DNA of 64,000 nucleotides from Dactylellina haptotyla (Eukaryota; Ascomycota; Orbiliomycetes; Orbiliales; Orbiliaceae). The translations under genes and the position numbers were made by a program. Position 1 is the first letter of the stretch, and each line of letters begins with the position of its first letter. This document shows, piece after piece, positions 37,042 through 49,079 of the stretch. Location of the stretch: contig CM062379.1 of NCBI GenBank assembly GCA_031310005.1, positions 6,696,001 through 6,760,000 of the forward strand, read 5' to 3'. The notes beneath the pieces are model-generated. The model was not told the origin of the DNA. It saw only the letters and a list, made by a program, of their open reading frames with translations, and ran no database searches.

Positions 37042-38802
37042 GTTGAAATATGAGCTGGGACGGGCAGGATCGATAGGGAAGCTGGCGGTAAGAGGGTAGA
37101 GCTTTGTGCAGAGGAGCGAGGAGCGATCAGGTTTCTACGGAAGTGGCGAAGGGGGTAGAAGGTGGTGGTCGTGGTCGTGGTCGTGAGGATGGGAGCGAGG
37201 TGAGGTTGCGAGGAAGGAGGTCGGTGTGTATAACAAAGCAGCTGGTCGAATAGGAGGGCCGGCGGTGTTGTTGGCCGGCTGCCTGCTGCCAGCTCTTCTT
37301 TCCTTGTCGACCGACCGACAAACAGCAAACCGCCAACACCCACCGCCGTTCTTTGGCACCATTTTTTTGACAGGAGGACGAAGAGAGACACCTTCGGCTA
37401 AACCGACGCGAAGGGAAGGCTTCTAGAACGTCCAGCTGCACTTTGGATCTCTTGGCTGCGATTCGCCCATTCTTTTCCTGGTCGTGCTCTGCTATATCAT
37501 GACCTATATAATACATGTCCGTTGAACGGTGGCCGGTGGCGAGACCGCAGTCAGGCCGGGCCAGGACGACGCTCGATCGGTATCAATCGAGCCACTTTCA
37601 CGTTCTCTCCGCTAGGGCATTGTGTGCTCGTGTTCGGATCCGAACCTGTTATCCGTATTTCACCTGAAGAGCTACTCTGTAATGCTCCATTGCGAGGTGT
37701 AGACTGTTAGAGTGGTGGACCTCCAGCCCGTGCCCTGATAATATCGATATGGTAGTGTTGCAAGAGGGTAGCTCTTAGTAGAAGGAGCCATCACCTTGCG
37801 GATAAATACAAGCTCGTCTTCGCGCTATATTCTCGGGGCAGACTGAATTTATGAAGAGGTATTGACTCCAAGAACGTACTCTACGATTTGTCCGCCCAGG
37901 CCACAGGTCAGTCGCTGAGGATCTCGACCTCAGATGCGTCCTATGCGCATATATGCTAGAAAGCGACCACTTGACGTAGAGTTTGCCGGTTGTAAGAATC
38001 CATTGTGTCTCTCGGTCTCGAACGCAGGTCGGTCATATGGCTTTAAAATTGCAATTCTCCACTGTAAATGATAGTGATTGATCGAGGGTAATATACGTAT
38101 GTGCGCAGAACAGAGCCCAGCCTGTAGCTATGTCTATCTATATATATATTTAAGAGCAGCAGAACGGTATACATCGTATACAGTCCGATGACATGCAATA
38201 CAACCTAATCGAATACTCGGCACTCCTACCCCGTTATAACGTTTACCTGGTAAGCATCGATAGACGTCGAGAACGCACAGCTACGAGATCCCCCGGAGTC
38301 TCTCCAGGTCCAGCTTCTCCAGCTTGGGGCCCCACCCGGCGGCCACCTCCACGGATCCACTCGACGACGACCTGCCCAATACGAGGGCGGGCTCGTACGC
38401 ATTGGGGCCTGGGGTCCACGGCTAAACTGGCTAGGAAGGAGCTTTAGCCGACTGTCCCGACCTGACTGCAAAACTACCCCGTACACAGAGGACGAACACT
38501 CCTACGGAGCTACCCCATCGCAAAAGAGCGAATTACCTGCCCCATCATGTCTGACGTCTCGACCTCTTTCCCTCTCTTATCCTCCTCTCCGGCCGCATCT
38601 CCGCTACTTGCAGCTACCGTCGACGCCCGATAGCAAATCATCAGACCGGTGGTATATATACACTACTAGAGTACTCGAAGGAGTGTGTTTTCGCCCGCCC
38701 AACGCATCCGCTCCTGCAGCCGCGCAGGTACCTGCATAACCACATCCCTCAGACCAAAGGACAGGCGGTGGTGCAAAGTACGCACCTCCTATCACATTCG
38801 AA
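37042..38802. other. Divergent intergenic region between Rab6-type gene and creC
   Basis: 1.76 kb of non-coding DNA. Close to the Rab6 side, near 37160-37182, is a short GGTCGT repeat. Nothing else is supported. The creC-side half contains many pyrimidine-rich stretches and must include the creC promoter. Confidence 0.5.
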
Positions 38803-41343
38803 ATGGCGATGTTTGTGCTACCCCCACCGACTCGATACCCGCCCACCGGGTTCTCTCTCGGAAGTCCCTACGCAATGGGTGGCGCTCCGATTCCCGTCAT
38901 CGAAACCTCAAACACTATCGCCCATCCTACAGGGCCCGAGTATGCTTTCCATACCGGCGAAGGTGAGCCTCCCCGTCGTCCTGATATCGCTTAGGCACCT
39001 GCCCACCCCTTAGCTACTACAGATTCATCCGTACCGGGGATTTCACCGAGATCTAAAAGAGACACCTTTTGCTAACTATTTTCGTCTTTGATTATTGGTT
39101 TCTGATAGGGCAGTACACTCTTAGGGAGGACATCCACCTCGCGACACCGCCTCCCCACCCCTCTGAGACGCCCATCGTCTCTCCGAACCCGCTCGCAATC
39201 CAGCCCGCCCCGCCAACCGCAGGCACCAGAATCTCTACTATAGTAATCAAGAGCGTCCCCGGAACCGACCGCACATCCCAGCTATATCGCAATTCGGTCC
39301 TCGCGCACAGCGGCGAAGCAGAAGGCGAATCCAGCGAACCTCGTACCTCAGTATCCACCGAAGAGGACTCGACAGATGGCGGCTCCAAGAGCGGAACCGA
39401 TACCGCCGGCGCGAGCACCGTGGCTACGAGCGTCACACACCTCCTGAATAACGACAAGTTTGGCGGAGAGAACTCCAGTCTATCACACGCCCCGACGAAG
39501 GACAACAAGAAGCGAAAACCGAAGAACAACATACAGAAGAGCAATTCTTCTTTCGTCTCGAGGGTTATCATGCACGAGGCACTTACGAAAAAGCTGCAGG
39601 AGACGGGTGCATCTGAGGATCTGTTCGTGTTTGCCAATATCAACAGGGCGTACCACTGGTTGAACCTATCGGCAAAACAGAATAAAGTATATAAAAAGAA
39701 ATGTTGGAACACAATGCCAGAGAACATTAACTGATAGCGTTTGTAGCAAGAATCCCTCTCGAAGGTCCTGTTCACGAAAAGCCACGCAATTTGTCACGAC
39801 GTCAATTATGTCACCAAGGGTGCAACACATATCGATATCGTCATGGGCTTCTCCACAGGGGATATTGTCTGGTTCGAACCAATGAGCAATAAATACTCCC
39901 GTCTGAACAAAAATGTGGGTACCGGTGTCGCCAAAAACTGCAGTACTGTGATGCTAACTGATTGTAGGGAGCAATCAACAACTCGGCCGTTCTCGACATC
40001 CAGTGGATCCCAGGCAGCGAGAATCTCTTCCTGGCCGGCCACGCTGACGGATCGTTAATCGTTTATGATAAGGAGAAGGAAGATGCCCCCTTTGTACCAG
40101 AGGAATTCTTGGAGGATGGAGACGCTCAAAAGAAACCAATCTCTGGCTTTTTCACCGCCAAATCGGTCAATTCCAAGATCCAAAAGTTCAACCCCGTAGC
40201 GTACTGGGATGTCGCAAAGCAGGCCATCAACGCGTTTGCGTTTTCCCCCGATCATAAGCATTTGGCGGTCGTGTCTGAGGATGGTAGATTATGCATTATA
40301 AACATTCTAAAGGAACAGTAAGCTTTAGTGCACCGAGGAGGAATTATATGCAACAGGTAACTGACCTTTGAGAACTAGGCTTTTGGATGTTTTCAATAGC
40401 TACTACGGCGGGCTTCTTTGTGTCTGTTGGTCGCCAGATGGCAGATACATTCTCACCGGTGGGCAGGACGATCTGATTTCGATCTGGTCATTCGTCGACC
40501 GACGAATCGTAGCCCGCTGCTCCGGCCATCATTCCTGGGTAACAAATCTCGCATTCGACCCGTGGAGATGCGATGCCAGGACGTATCGATTCGGAAGTGT
40601 AGGAGACGACGGCAGGCTCCTCCTTTGGGACTTCAGCGTAGGAATGCTGAGCAGGCCGAAGGTGGTACGTATAGATCGATGGAAATCACAATGTCAAGGA
40701 AGCTGGCTAACGATATTCCTGCGAAATATAGAAGGCGCCTCGTGGGAGTGTATCGTCGGGTACTGCCGGTAGGATGAAGGCAGATGGACAGCCAGCAGGA
40801 CGGTTACGGTCTGAATCTGTAGTTTCGAAGGTTGATGATGATGGCGTGGTTTATCATCCTGTTGAACCAAGAGCGAGAACATCGAATCTGCCTGCAATCA
40901 TGGTACGCGCTACCCCCTCTACTGTTGGGGGTGAACCCCCACCCTAAAATTCCGATTTTCACATGTTCCAGAATACGGGGACGCTAACGAAATTTCCGAA
41001 CAACAGTCCAAAGTTGTCGATGTAGACCCGCTCTGTCAGCTCGAATTTAGAGAAGACTGCATTATCACCACCTGTAGCCAAGGTAAGATATCCAAAGGAT
41101 CGCCTGATCCACTCCCCAACGCTTTTCAGAGTGAAGCGATAAAGGTTGCGTGTGGCTGCTGGGCTGAAGCTTAGTGGTTCATGCTTCGCATTTCCGCCCC
41201 ACCATCCGACAGTTATTCCGAGCGAATTAATCCGAAGCTTCCTTGCATGAGTGCGACTAACGTTTTGTTTCATAGGACATATCAAAACATGGGATAGACC
41301 AAAATCCGGGCTCTCGGTTGTTCCGGAGAGTAGTGTTGCATGA
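38803..41343 (+). CDS. creC: Catabolite repression protein CreC (WD40 protein)
   Basis: CreC is the WD40 partner that stabilises the CreB deubiquitinase and is needed for carbon catabolite repression in Aspergillus; the human relative is WDR20. Eight exons (38803-38962, 39109-39686, 39747-39914, 39968-40317, 40379-40664, 40732-40902, 41007-41082, 41276-41343) give 618 residues. The N-terminal [13 protein letters not shown] stretch, the [12 protein letters not shown]-type motif, and the [18 protein letters not shown] block are CreC landmarks. Residues about 150-245 are low-complexity Ser/Thr. WD repeats follow, for example [22 protein letters not shown] and [20 protein letters not shown], and a final GHIKTWDRP. 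The seventh splice was fixed by the conserved [11 protein letters not shown] reading; an earlier acceptor ends in a stop. The last intron is 193 nt. Confidence 0.93.
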
Positions 41344-43687
41344 GAGAATGTCTTATAGAGACTCTCTGATATCTGAGATGATTAGTCTGTTGGAGATTGG
41401 CAAATTTGGGAGGGAGTTGGGAGGGGTTCGGATTTGGAATTTTGGGGGGGTTTTCAGCGTTCAAAACCAGCATTGCGTGCCACTATCTTTTTCTTCTTTC
41501 ACGTGAAACTAAAATACTTGAAGCATTCTTTATCTTATTTTTTTGCATCTTTTGATATTTCTGGATTATAATCATGTTGATGATGATGATAATGTCTAGT
41601 TGTCTTAAACCTTAACCAATCTCTTCGATAATATTGCGTTTCTTACACTCGAGTCTTCCGTTGGATTTCACATGCTCGCCAGTTTATGGACGGACATCCA
41701 AGGTTGCCAGTGTCTTAACTCCACCTTGCTCATTTCATATTCGGCATCCCGAACGACTATAGGATGGTATTCCTTCGGTATACCGGCTCGGAGGATATAC
41801 CGAACTGTGACTTTATAAGACCTTTGGGAAGACCTCCCTGCTCGCCTCCCCTGATGTTTGGCCAGGGGAGGAAACATGGCAATCTCATATAGCCTATCGC
41901 CGTCCCGCGCCGGGGTACCCACCCTACACAGTCTACACAACACAACACCCACTTCCAATATCAGGAGGCGCTGGTCCAATATCCTCTCGAATACGTCTAG
42001 GTGCCTTGGATCCCGAAACGAAACTGTCTTGAGGATACCTCTTAAGATTTAACGTCGCATCTCCTTGGAGAAGATACGAGAGATACCTTCCGGATGATCG
42101 TCATATAACGTGACTAGCCATCGGGGTTAAGAATCTATTACTCAACAGAATTGATGGGATCGGTTCTGTAGGAACCCAATCTACCCTACCCACCGACATG
42201 CAGAAAACTGTGGATTTTAGATTGCCATTGTATCAATTTCAGATGAATCGCGAATATCCTTAATCCATGCAGTAGGTCCTCCGAGGACCGGTTCCAAGAT
42301 TCCGGCTACGAGCGCTACAGATGCACGGGATTCACTCGTATTCTCCACCCTTATACTTCCCGCATGAACACTTGAATTTCGAATGATGAACTTTACCCCC
42401 GTCGCAAATTTTAAAGTATCGTATCGCGTGGATATTTAGGGTGAAAAATCAGCCGCATTCGTCGAGTCGGGTGAGTTCTCGATTCAGCATCTTTCTCTCG
42501 CTCTCACTTTTCCGTTCGACTACCCTCTAAAAGGAATCAATAAACGAGCCGTGCGTGTGCGCAAAGCAAAGCAAGGAGAGAGCTCGTGATATCATGTTTT
42601 CGTGTAGTTTTTAGTAATGGATGAAACATACAGGAAAAGCCTAGTATACTTTATTTTCTTCTCCCTTCTTCAGCTTGGCAGCTGCAGCTGGTACAGGAGC
42701 GCATGCACAAACGGACAAACAATAGATCTGGGTAAGGCTTGAGGAAGTCGCGCTAGATCCCAAGAGAAACTCAAACCCGGAAATTCGAACAACGTAACTT
42801 TTGCGATTCTCGTAGCTATATTCTGCGAGGCCCGTGGAACTATCAACCCGGATTTTCGTGGATTTTGCTAGAAATGTACTATTCCAAGCTTTTTCTTTCA
42901 ATGAAACTAAAAAGGCATTTCTGGGGTTCCGTGTGCTTAAATTTCCTTGATGAAACCTTGCTTTCATCGTCCTTGACGATCAAATTTCTCGCCAATGAGA
43001 TCTAGCACAAGGATCTGACGCAGGTGGCTTGGATCGATCTGAGAACGGAGCGCATGTGCCGCTAAAACAAAAAATCAAGATCCATTTTTTTTTTACTATC
43101 TGTGCAACGCTTTCCTTGATAGGGTTACAACTGCGGGAGAACAGAGGAGGCGACGTTATTGGTTGAGCGGTACCGATTGGAGTGTTTCCAGCTAGTCGGC
43201 CCACGACACAACCTGGGAGTGATTGGTGCCCTTTCCGCGGGCGAGATGCTCGATTCTGCAACTAATGGATCTTCTGGTTAGTGGGGAGCGGAAAGTTAGG
43301 TGCCTGTCCATCTTGCGCGGGTTAGAGCGGGGAGCTGAAAGAAAGAGGAGAACTTGGGAAATGGCAAGTTTCTTTTTAGTGACCAGCGTGTGCTGAGAAC
43401 ACAGGTTATTAGGTGGAGCTATAAGACGGAGAATAAATGAGGCAAAGGAGAAGAAAAGGGCCGGGCGCCATTACGGCGAGGAACGGCGCATTGGTGATGA
43501 CGGCTGATCCTATATAATGGGACTGGCTTCCCAGGAGTCATGAAAATGAGTATCTTTGAAGTCGCAGTTCAGAGGGTCTTGGTTGGAATATCTGAGGGCT
43601 GGTTTATTCGCAGCTTTGCGCACTACTGTTTCACGAGATTGCGTCACTAAGTTCTTATCCGTTTTATATATGCCGATATTAAGAACC
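41344..43687. other. Intergenic region
   Basis: 2.3 kb between creC and the FAD oxidoreductase, with only short frames. I see no gene, tRNA or repeat. A short TGATGATGATGATAATG run near 41579 is a simple repeat. Confidence 0.45.
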
Positions 43688-45493
43688 ATGTTATTACCTA
43701 TAACGGCCGGTGTGTTCTTACTAGCACTGCTAGATACTGTTGCAGCCGACAACTGTGTAAGTTGTAAATTTCAAGGCAGGGCAATTATTTAATGAACCCA
43801 GAGCTAATACTCTCTTATATCCACAGTGTTCTAGATTAGCGACCGCATACCCGTCGAAACTATACTACCCTTACCAACAGGGTTACAAGGCCGCAAATGG
43901 AAACGGTATTATTTCGAACCTAGGATTCTTACTGCAAAGTAATTATCCATATTGGTGTAAGTAAACGCTACATATAAATGCTAAGACTACATTTATAGAA
44001 GCAAATTTCTAACGGAGCTATCCTGCCAACAGCTACACAAGGAATCGCGAATCCCGCCTGTGTCTTCACCGCAAAATCAGTTGCAGATGTCTCCAATGCT
44101 GTAAAAACTTTACACGATAACCGTTGCCAATACGCCATTCGCTCTGGTGGCCATAATCCTATACCCGAATGGTCGAATACCAACGGCGGTGTCTTATTGA
44201 GTACATCCGATATTGACGATGTCACGTATGACAATGTAACTAGCACGGTGAAGTTTGGAGCAGGGTGTAAATGGGGAGATATCTATGATGTGCTTGATCC
44301 TATCAACATGGGAACTATGGGTGGAAGAGATAACACCGTTGGAACTGGTGGCTTTCTGCTGGGTGGTGGAATTAGTTACTACTCCAATTCGAGGGGGTGG
44401 TCCGCTGACCATATCACTGCATTTGATGTGAGTTTAGAATCTACGGCCGATGTTCTCTGCGGTATATGCTAATTTTGAGTTTTAGGTCGTATATGCCAAC
44501 GGCACCACTGGTACAATCACTGCCCAGTCTTATCCGGATCTTTTCACTGCCATGAAGGGTGCCGGCTCGTCATTCGCCATTGTTACACATTTCACCCAAG
44601 AAGTGTTTCCTCAGCCGACTTATAACGCGGGATTCGTTTTTTATCCTGGATCATCAATTCCCAAGGTCATCTCCACAGTTTACAACTACTCCACAGTTGA
44701 GGTCTTCACGGATCTCAAATCCCATGTCATCCCGGCATTCACATCGATAGGACCAGATGTTGATCTGAACGCTCTCGGCCTTCTAGGCCTGGGCATAAAC
44801 GCCGACGTCACGGATCTTGGAGCATTTTGCTTCTTCTACCCCACAGCGTTGGGCCTTGGGGAAGCTGATGTATTCAAGCCTTTCACCAAGGAAATTCCAT
44901 TCCTGGCCACAACGAAGAGGGATAGAAATGGAATAAATAGCATCTCCGCCGAAATCGCAGGTTATAGCGGACCGGGCAAACGCCAGAGTTTTACAGATAT
45001 GGCGGTTGTCCTCGACGACCCAACAATCCTCCAAGCGCTCTTTGATACATATCAAACCGTGTCACAACCGTACCGACTCTTGATAGCCGGGTACATTTCG
45101 AGCTTCATATTCTACCCTCTCCATAGTAATTTTGTCGCCCAGGGAACGGCAAACGGCAAGAAGAACAGCATGGGATTGGAAGATTCGCCCGCAGGACAGG
45201 CGGGCAAGACGATTATGATCGTTAGCATAAATCTAACTTGGCAGCTTAAAGCGCACGACGCACTAGCGGCGGAGTGTGTGGGGAAGTCGTTCGCCGCCCT
45301 GCAGAGTCTAGCGGAGAGCAGGGGCCTTTATCATCCGTTCAAGTACATGAATTACGCGAACGGCACGCAGGATGTGCTTGCTGGGTATGGGACGGCTAGC
45401 GTGACCCGGTTACAGCAAGTTAAAGCAGCCGTGGATCCGATGAACGATTTTGGTACCTTGGTTAAGGGACGTTATAAGATCCCCGGGGTGTAA
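43688..45493 (+). CDS. Secreted FAD-binding oxidoreductase (VAO/berberine bridge enzyme-like)
   Basis: Four exons (43688-43756, 43827-43956, 44033-44427, 44486-45493) give 533 residues. Residues 1-20 are a signal peptide, so the enzyme is exported. The PCMH-type FAD domain shows the flavin-linking motif IRSGGHNP, whose His is the usual covalent FAD site, then GAGCKWGDIYDVL and a GTGGFLLGGGISY loop. The second covalent anchor, a Cys in the loop around GGRDNTVGTGG of bicovalent enzymes, is absent, so single attachment is expected. C-terminal YMNYANGTQD and the terminal KGRYKIPG fit the family. The substrate cannot be told: members oxidise sugars, alcohols or secondary metabolites. The third acceptor has an alternative 12 nt upstream that keeps frame. 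An in-frame ATG at 43670 is possible but has poorer context. Confidence 0.88.
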
Positions 45494-45980
45494 GGTGGTT
45501 CATCGGGAAGGTTTATTTGTAAATAGATATGAGAGCGGTGCACTGTTGGTTCATTGGGATGCATATCACTACATAGAAACGTTGTATTTCGTTTCTATAT
45601 ATTTTGACCTGTTTAGACGGCATATTGATGACGAGAGATTTTAACTTCGAGATATATTATTACAATTGGATTTTGTGGTGAGCATTGAAACTCAAGTTTG
45701 CATAAATTAAATACTATTCATTAAGTGCTCTTTGCGTCTATCTGTCTACATGCAGCGTTTTATATATATCGGGAACAGATACGTCTACATGCCAGCTGAA
45801 CCATCTAACTCGCAAATAGCAGCCAAATATCCTCCGTGAAAACCATGCATGAAAAGGCTCACAAAGCGCTAAAATCCACCCAAGCTGGGAGATAAACCTT
45901 TATATTTTTCAAAAAGCGAGAAAAATGCAGCAAAAAGTTCGAAATAATCCGGGAGCCAGCCTGTCGAACAAGATTTAGTA
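45494..45980. other. Convergent spacer
   Basis: A/T-rich 3' flanks of the oxidoreductase and permease genes; no gene. Confidence 0.55.
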
Positions 45981-47982
45981 CTACTTGTAAGAAGCAGCAA
46001 TCGAGGCTCTTCTCTGTTCGAGGGCGGCATCCTCGTGGGTTGGTGGGCCCTGGTAGTGCTTGCTACCCCAAACGAGGTACCAGGTGGCAGAGATGATGGT
46101 GAAACCGACGAAGACGACGGAGGCATAGTTCATAAATTCGAGGGTGGTTGGGATGAAGGAAGGCATGCAGAAAAGTGGAACGGCGAGCAAACTCCAAGCT
46201 ATATTGAAGATTGATTGTTAGCGAATTATTCGGTTCATAAGGGAAAACTTCTGATCAGCGGTTTCAAGAACTTACCGAGAGCGATGACATTGCATGCAAC
46301 ACCGAAAATTCCAAAGTCGTAGACACCAGCAGCGAGATGCTTGCGTCCACCGAAGAGGTTGACGGCAATTGGCACAGCGTAGCTGACGGTCAAGAAGATA
46401 ACACCAGCTCCGGAGAAAGCGTTGAAAGCGGCAGTGGAACCGAAGTAGATCAAAGCAAGGAGAATTTCGACAACCATGCAAAGCATCATGGCGTTGAGTG
46501 GGACGTCCAATTTGGTGTTAACAACCTTCCACCATTGAGAACCGGGGATAGCGCCATCACGAGCGAAAGCCCAGGTAGCTCTAGATGAGGCAGTTGTGCA
46601 ACCGACACCGCAGAGAATGGCGAGGACCATCAATGGGATGAGGAGGCCAATGGTACCACCAGGGCTGCCAATGGCAGAAAGAACGATGGTTGGCAGTGGC
46701 TGACCAGAGGCCAAGGCGGCAAGCATGGAAAGATCTGGCATGACAAAGACCAATGGAATCAAGAAGATCAAGCCGCAGATAGTGTTGAGAACGATGGTTC
46801 CAACCATGGCCTTGGGAACCTGGGTCGAGGGTTGACGAACTTCCTCACACATACTAGTTTCGCCATGTTAGCGATGTCTCACCGATTTTGCCATATCTAT
46901 CTCCCTTCATGGGCCGGAAAAGATTTCTTGGTTCGACACTTACGAGATAATCATGCCAGTAGAAGAGGTGGCATATCCGGCGTGGAGCAGACCAATCATG
47001 AAGGACCAGCCATCAACCCAGCCGGACTGAGGCACGAACTCTGTGAAGACGAACTTTGCGTCGTGACGACCATTTTTGGCGATAGCGAGGACGCAAACGA
47101 CCAACGAAATGAGACCCGCGAAGGTCCAGAAAATAGCAAAAGTCTATCGATAGCCGACGAGGAAAATATTTTTACGGTTAGCTCAGATGCACTCCACAGC
47201 GGGGGCCGATGTACAAGGCTCGCTAATTACGTAAATATCGGCGAAATGGTTGGGGAAGGGGCCAGCATGCACATGGGGAAAAAATTGAAATGAAAAAGGT
47301 GCTGCAGAAACGTAAAACCATAAGAAGGAAGATTACGTACGTCGAGAATGGGCAACCACCTGTTCCCGAGAGACGAGATGGCGTTCGTCAAGAAAGTGAT
47401 CGCAAGGAAGATAAGGAAGACCTGGTACTTCTCGGCCTGGAAGACGCCCACGCCGGGCTCGCTCTCAAAGACATTGACGCAGGCGACGAAGAAAAGCGTT
47501 GTTCCAAAGTTGACGGCCAGGGTGATAGTAATATTTCCTGCAACATACGCCCACCCACAGATCCAGGCTGCCACCCGACGGCACCAGGCAGGCGAGAGCA
47601 TGAAAGTCTGGTAGTATACTCCACCTGCTGTCGGATACACCGATGTGATTTCGCCGAGGGAGATTGCCACGCAGAGAATGATCAGGGAGACACCGAGCCA
47701 GCCCCAGATAATGGTGACCGGCCCACCACCAATGATGGGATAGTAGAGCGTCGTCGCGAGACCATATGGAATAGACGCCAGGACGAACGACATGAAGGCA
47801 ACCTGCCATGTCGAACGGTTTCTCGTCAGTTCAGGCTGAAATCCCAATGCTTCCAGCAGATTGTCGGCCGAAGTTGTTGCGCCATCCTCCTCGTTTACAT
47901 TCTTCTCCCGGTTGGAGACGATGGATCCCTTGCGCGGATAAACATCCGTGGGAACGACGTCCCCGCCTGTTACTGTAGCCAT
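45981..47982 (-). CDS. APC-superfamily amino acid/choline/GABA permease
   Basis: A plasma-membrane transporter of the fungal Hnm1/GabA/Uga4-type amino acid-polyamine-choline group. Four exons on the minus strand (47341-47982, 46944-47143, 46276-46853, 45981-46198) give 545 residues. After a hydrophilic N-terminus (about 45 residues) comes LLEALGFQPELTRNRSTWQV, a marker of this subgroup, then about twelve hydrophobic segments. Family landmarks include SIPYGLATTLYYP, the GEITSVYPTAGGVYYQ loop after helix 3 and CEEVRQPSTQVPKAM. The late FARDGAIPGSQWW motif lies in a cytosolic loop. The substrate cannot be fixed from sequence. The C-terminal tail is short and Lys-poor. It is convergent with the FAD oxidoreductase, 487 bp apart. 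Confidence 0.93.
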
Positions 47983-48574
47983 TTGCTGAAGGGTCGAATG
48001 CGTATCAACTGAATCGCAAGTTCACGCGGATAGCGACTGGGAAAAGAATTAGTAGAAATATCGGGGTTTTTTTTCTCACAGAAAAATCGCACACGACTTC
48101 TCATATTCATGAGCGGCCTTTCGTCCCTTTAAGGAGCGAGCGATCCGCTCTGGGAATCCACAGCTGCAGCCCATGCGGATGCTAAGATAATTGATTGTCG
48201 CGTGCACTTCCTCGAGAAGGGCCAAGTCTCAGAATCGCAGCCTCTGAGAATGCAGGGTGGGGGCCCCGGACCTGCAGCTTTGGGACCAACCAGGTTCATG
48301 CTCGTACCAATTGATAAGTGCCGCCCGCGAAAAACGTCAAAAACAAGCTGCCACTTCGGGTTCAGCTATAAGCGTGCATATCAGGCATCTACTTTTCAAT
48401 TGCCTCGTTGGCATCACTTTGCGCCACCAAGTCTCAGGGGACATGTGAGAATCGAAAGAATACCAAGCGAAATAAATTAAAATCTCGGTTACTCTATGCA
48501 TATATGGAGGAAAGAAAATTCGAAAGGTTTCACTTGGAACATCCTGCCTAACACATCACATTCGACTAACGGAT

Positions 48575-48685
48575 CTCACTGGCCTAACTTCTCACCGGCC
48601 TAAGTTCCCACCGGCCTAAGTGTCCACCGGTCTAAGTGCTCACTGGTCTAAGTGCCCACCAGCTTAAGTGCCCACACGCCTAACC
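48575..48685. repeat. 16-bp minisatellite, 7 copies
   Basis: Seven tandem units with consensus near CCCACCGGCCTAAGTG, the last one base shorter. Copies differ at several places (for example CTCACT versus CCCACC, and GGTCTA versus GGCCTA), so the array is diverged but the period stays exact. It lies in non-coding DNA upstream of the permease. Confidence 0.9.
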
Positions 48686-49054
48686 ACCACACGGACCTAA
48701 ATACGAAATGCAAACACTGTTAGCAGGTCGTACAGAAGATGCCCCCTGTTGAATTTTTTTTCACTCTAGCTCCCCGAAACCACGGCGCTTTCGCTAAAAA
48801 TCCACTGGCTGCATTGTAAACTTATTGTGATATTATGCACGCCAATATAGCAAGATATCAAAAATGACATGCGACACCGCTGTTCAAAAGCTTATCAATA
48901 TTATAACTTCAGTGCACGGTCAGACGACACACCTGCAAAAGGCTTATCATTCCTGCTGGAGAACATGCACTGCCCGAATTCAAACGGAGCTGACCGAGTG
49001 TACCCTTGGTAAAATACTCAAATATTTATTAGCAAGAGGCCTGTATCGTCTTAA

Positions 49055-49079
49055 GTGTGTGTGTGTGTGTGTGTGTGTG
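49055..49079. repeat. (GT)12 microsatellite
   Basis: An uninterrupted GT run of about 25 bases, followed by a diverged GT-rich stretch. Non-coding. Confidence 0.9.

Noticed and set aside
39092-39775. 227-codon open frame on the minus strand
   Set aside because: Antisense to the second exon of creC, which has clear family motifs on the plus strand.
47290-48012. 240-codon open frame on the plus strand
   Set aside because: Shadow of the first exon of the permease on the other strand; it is charged and shows no motif.
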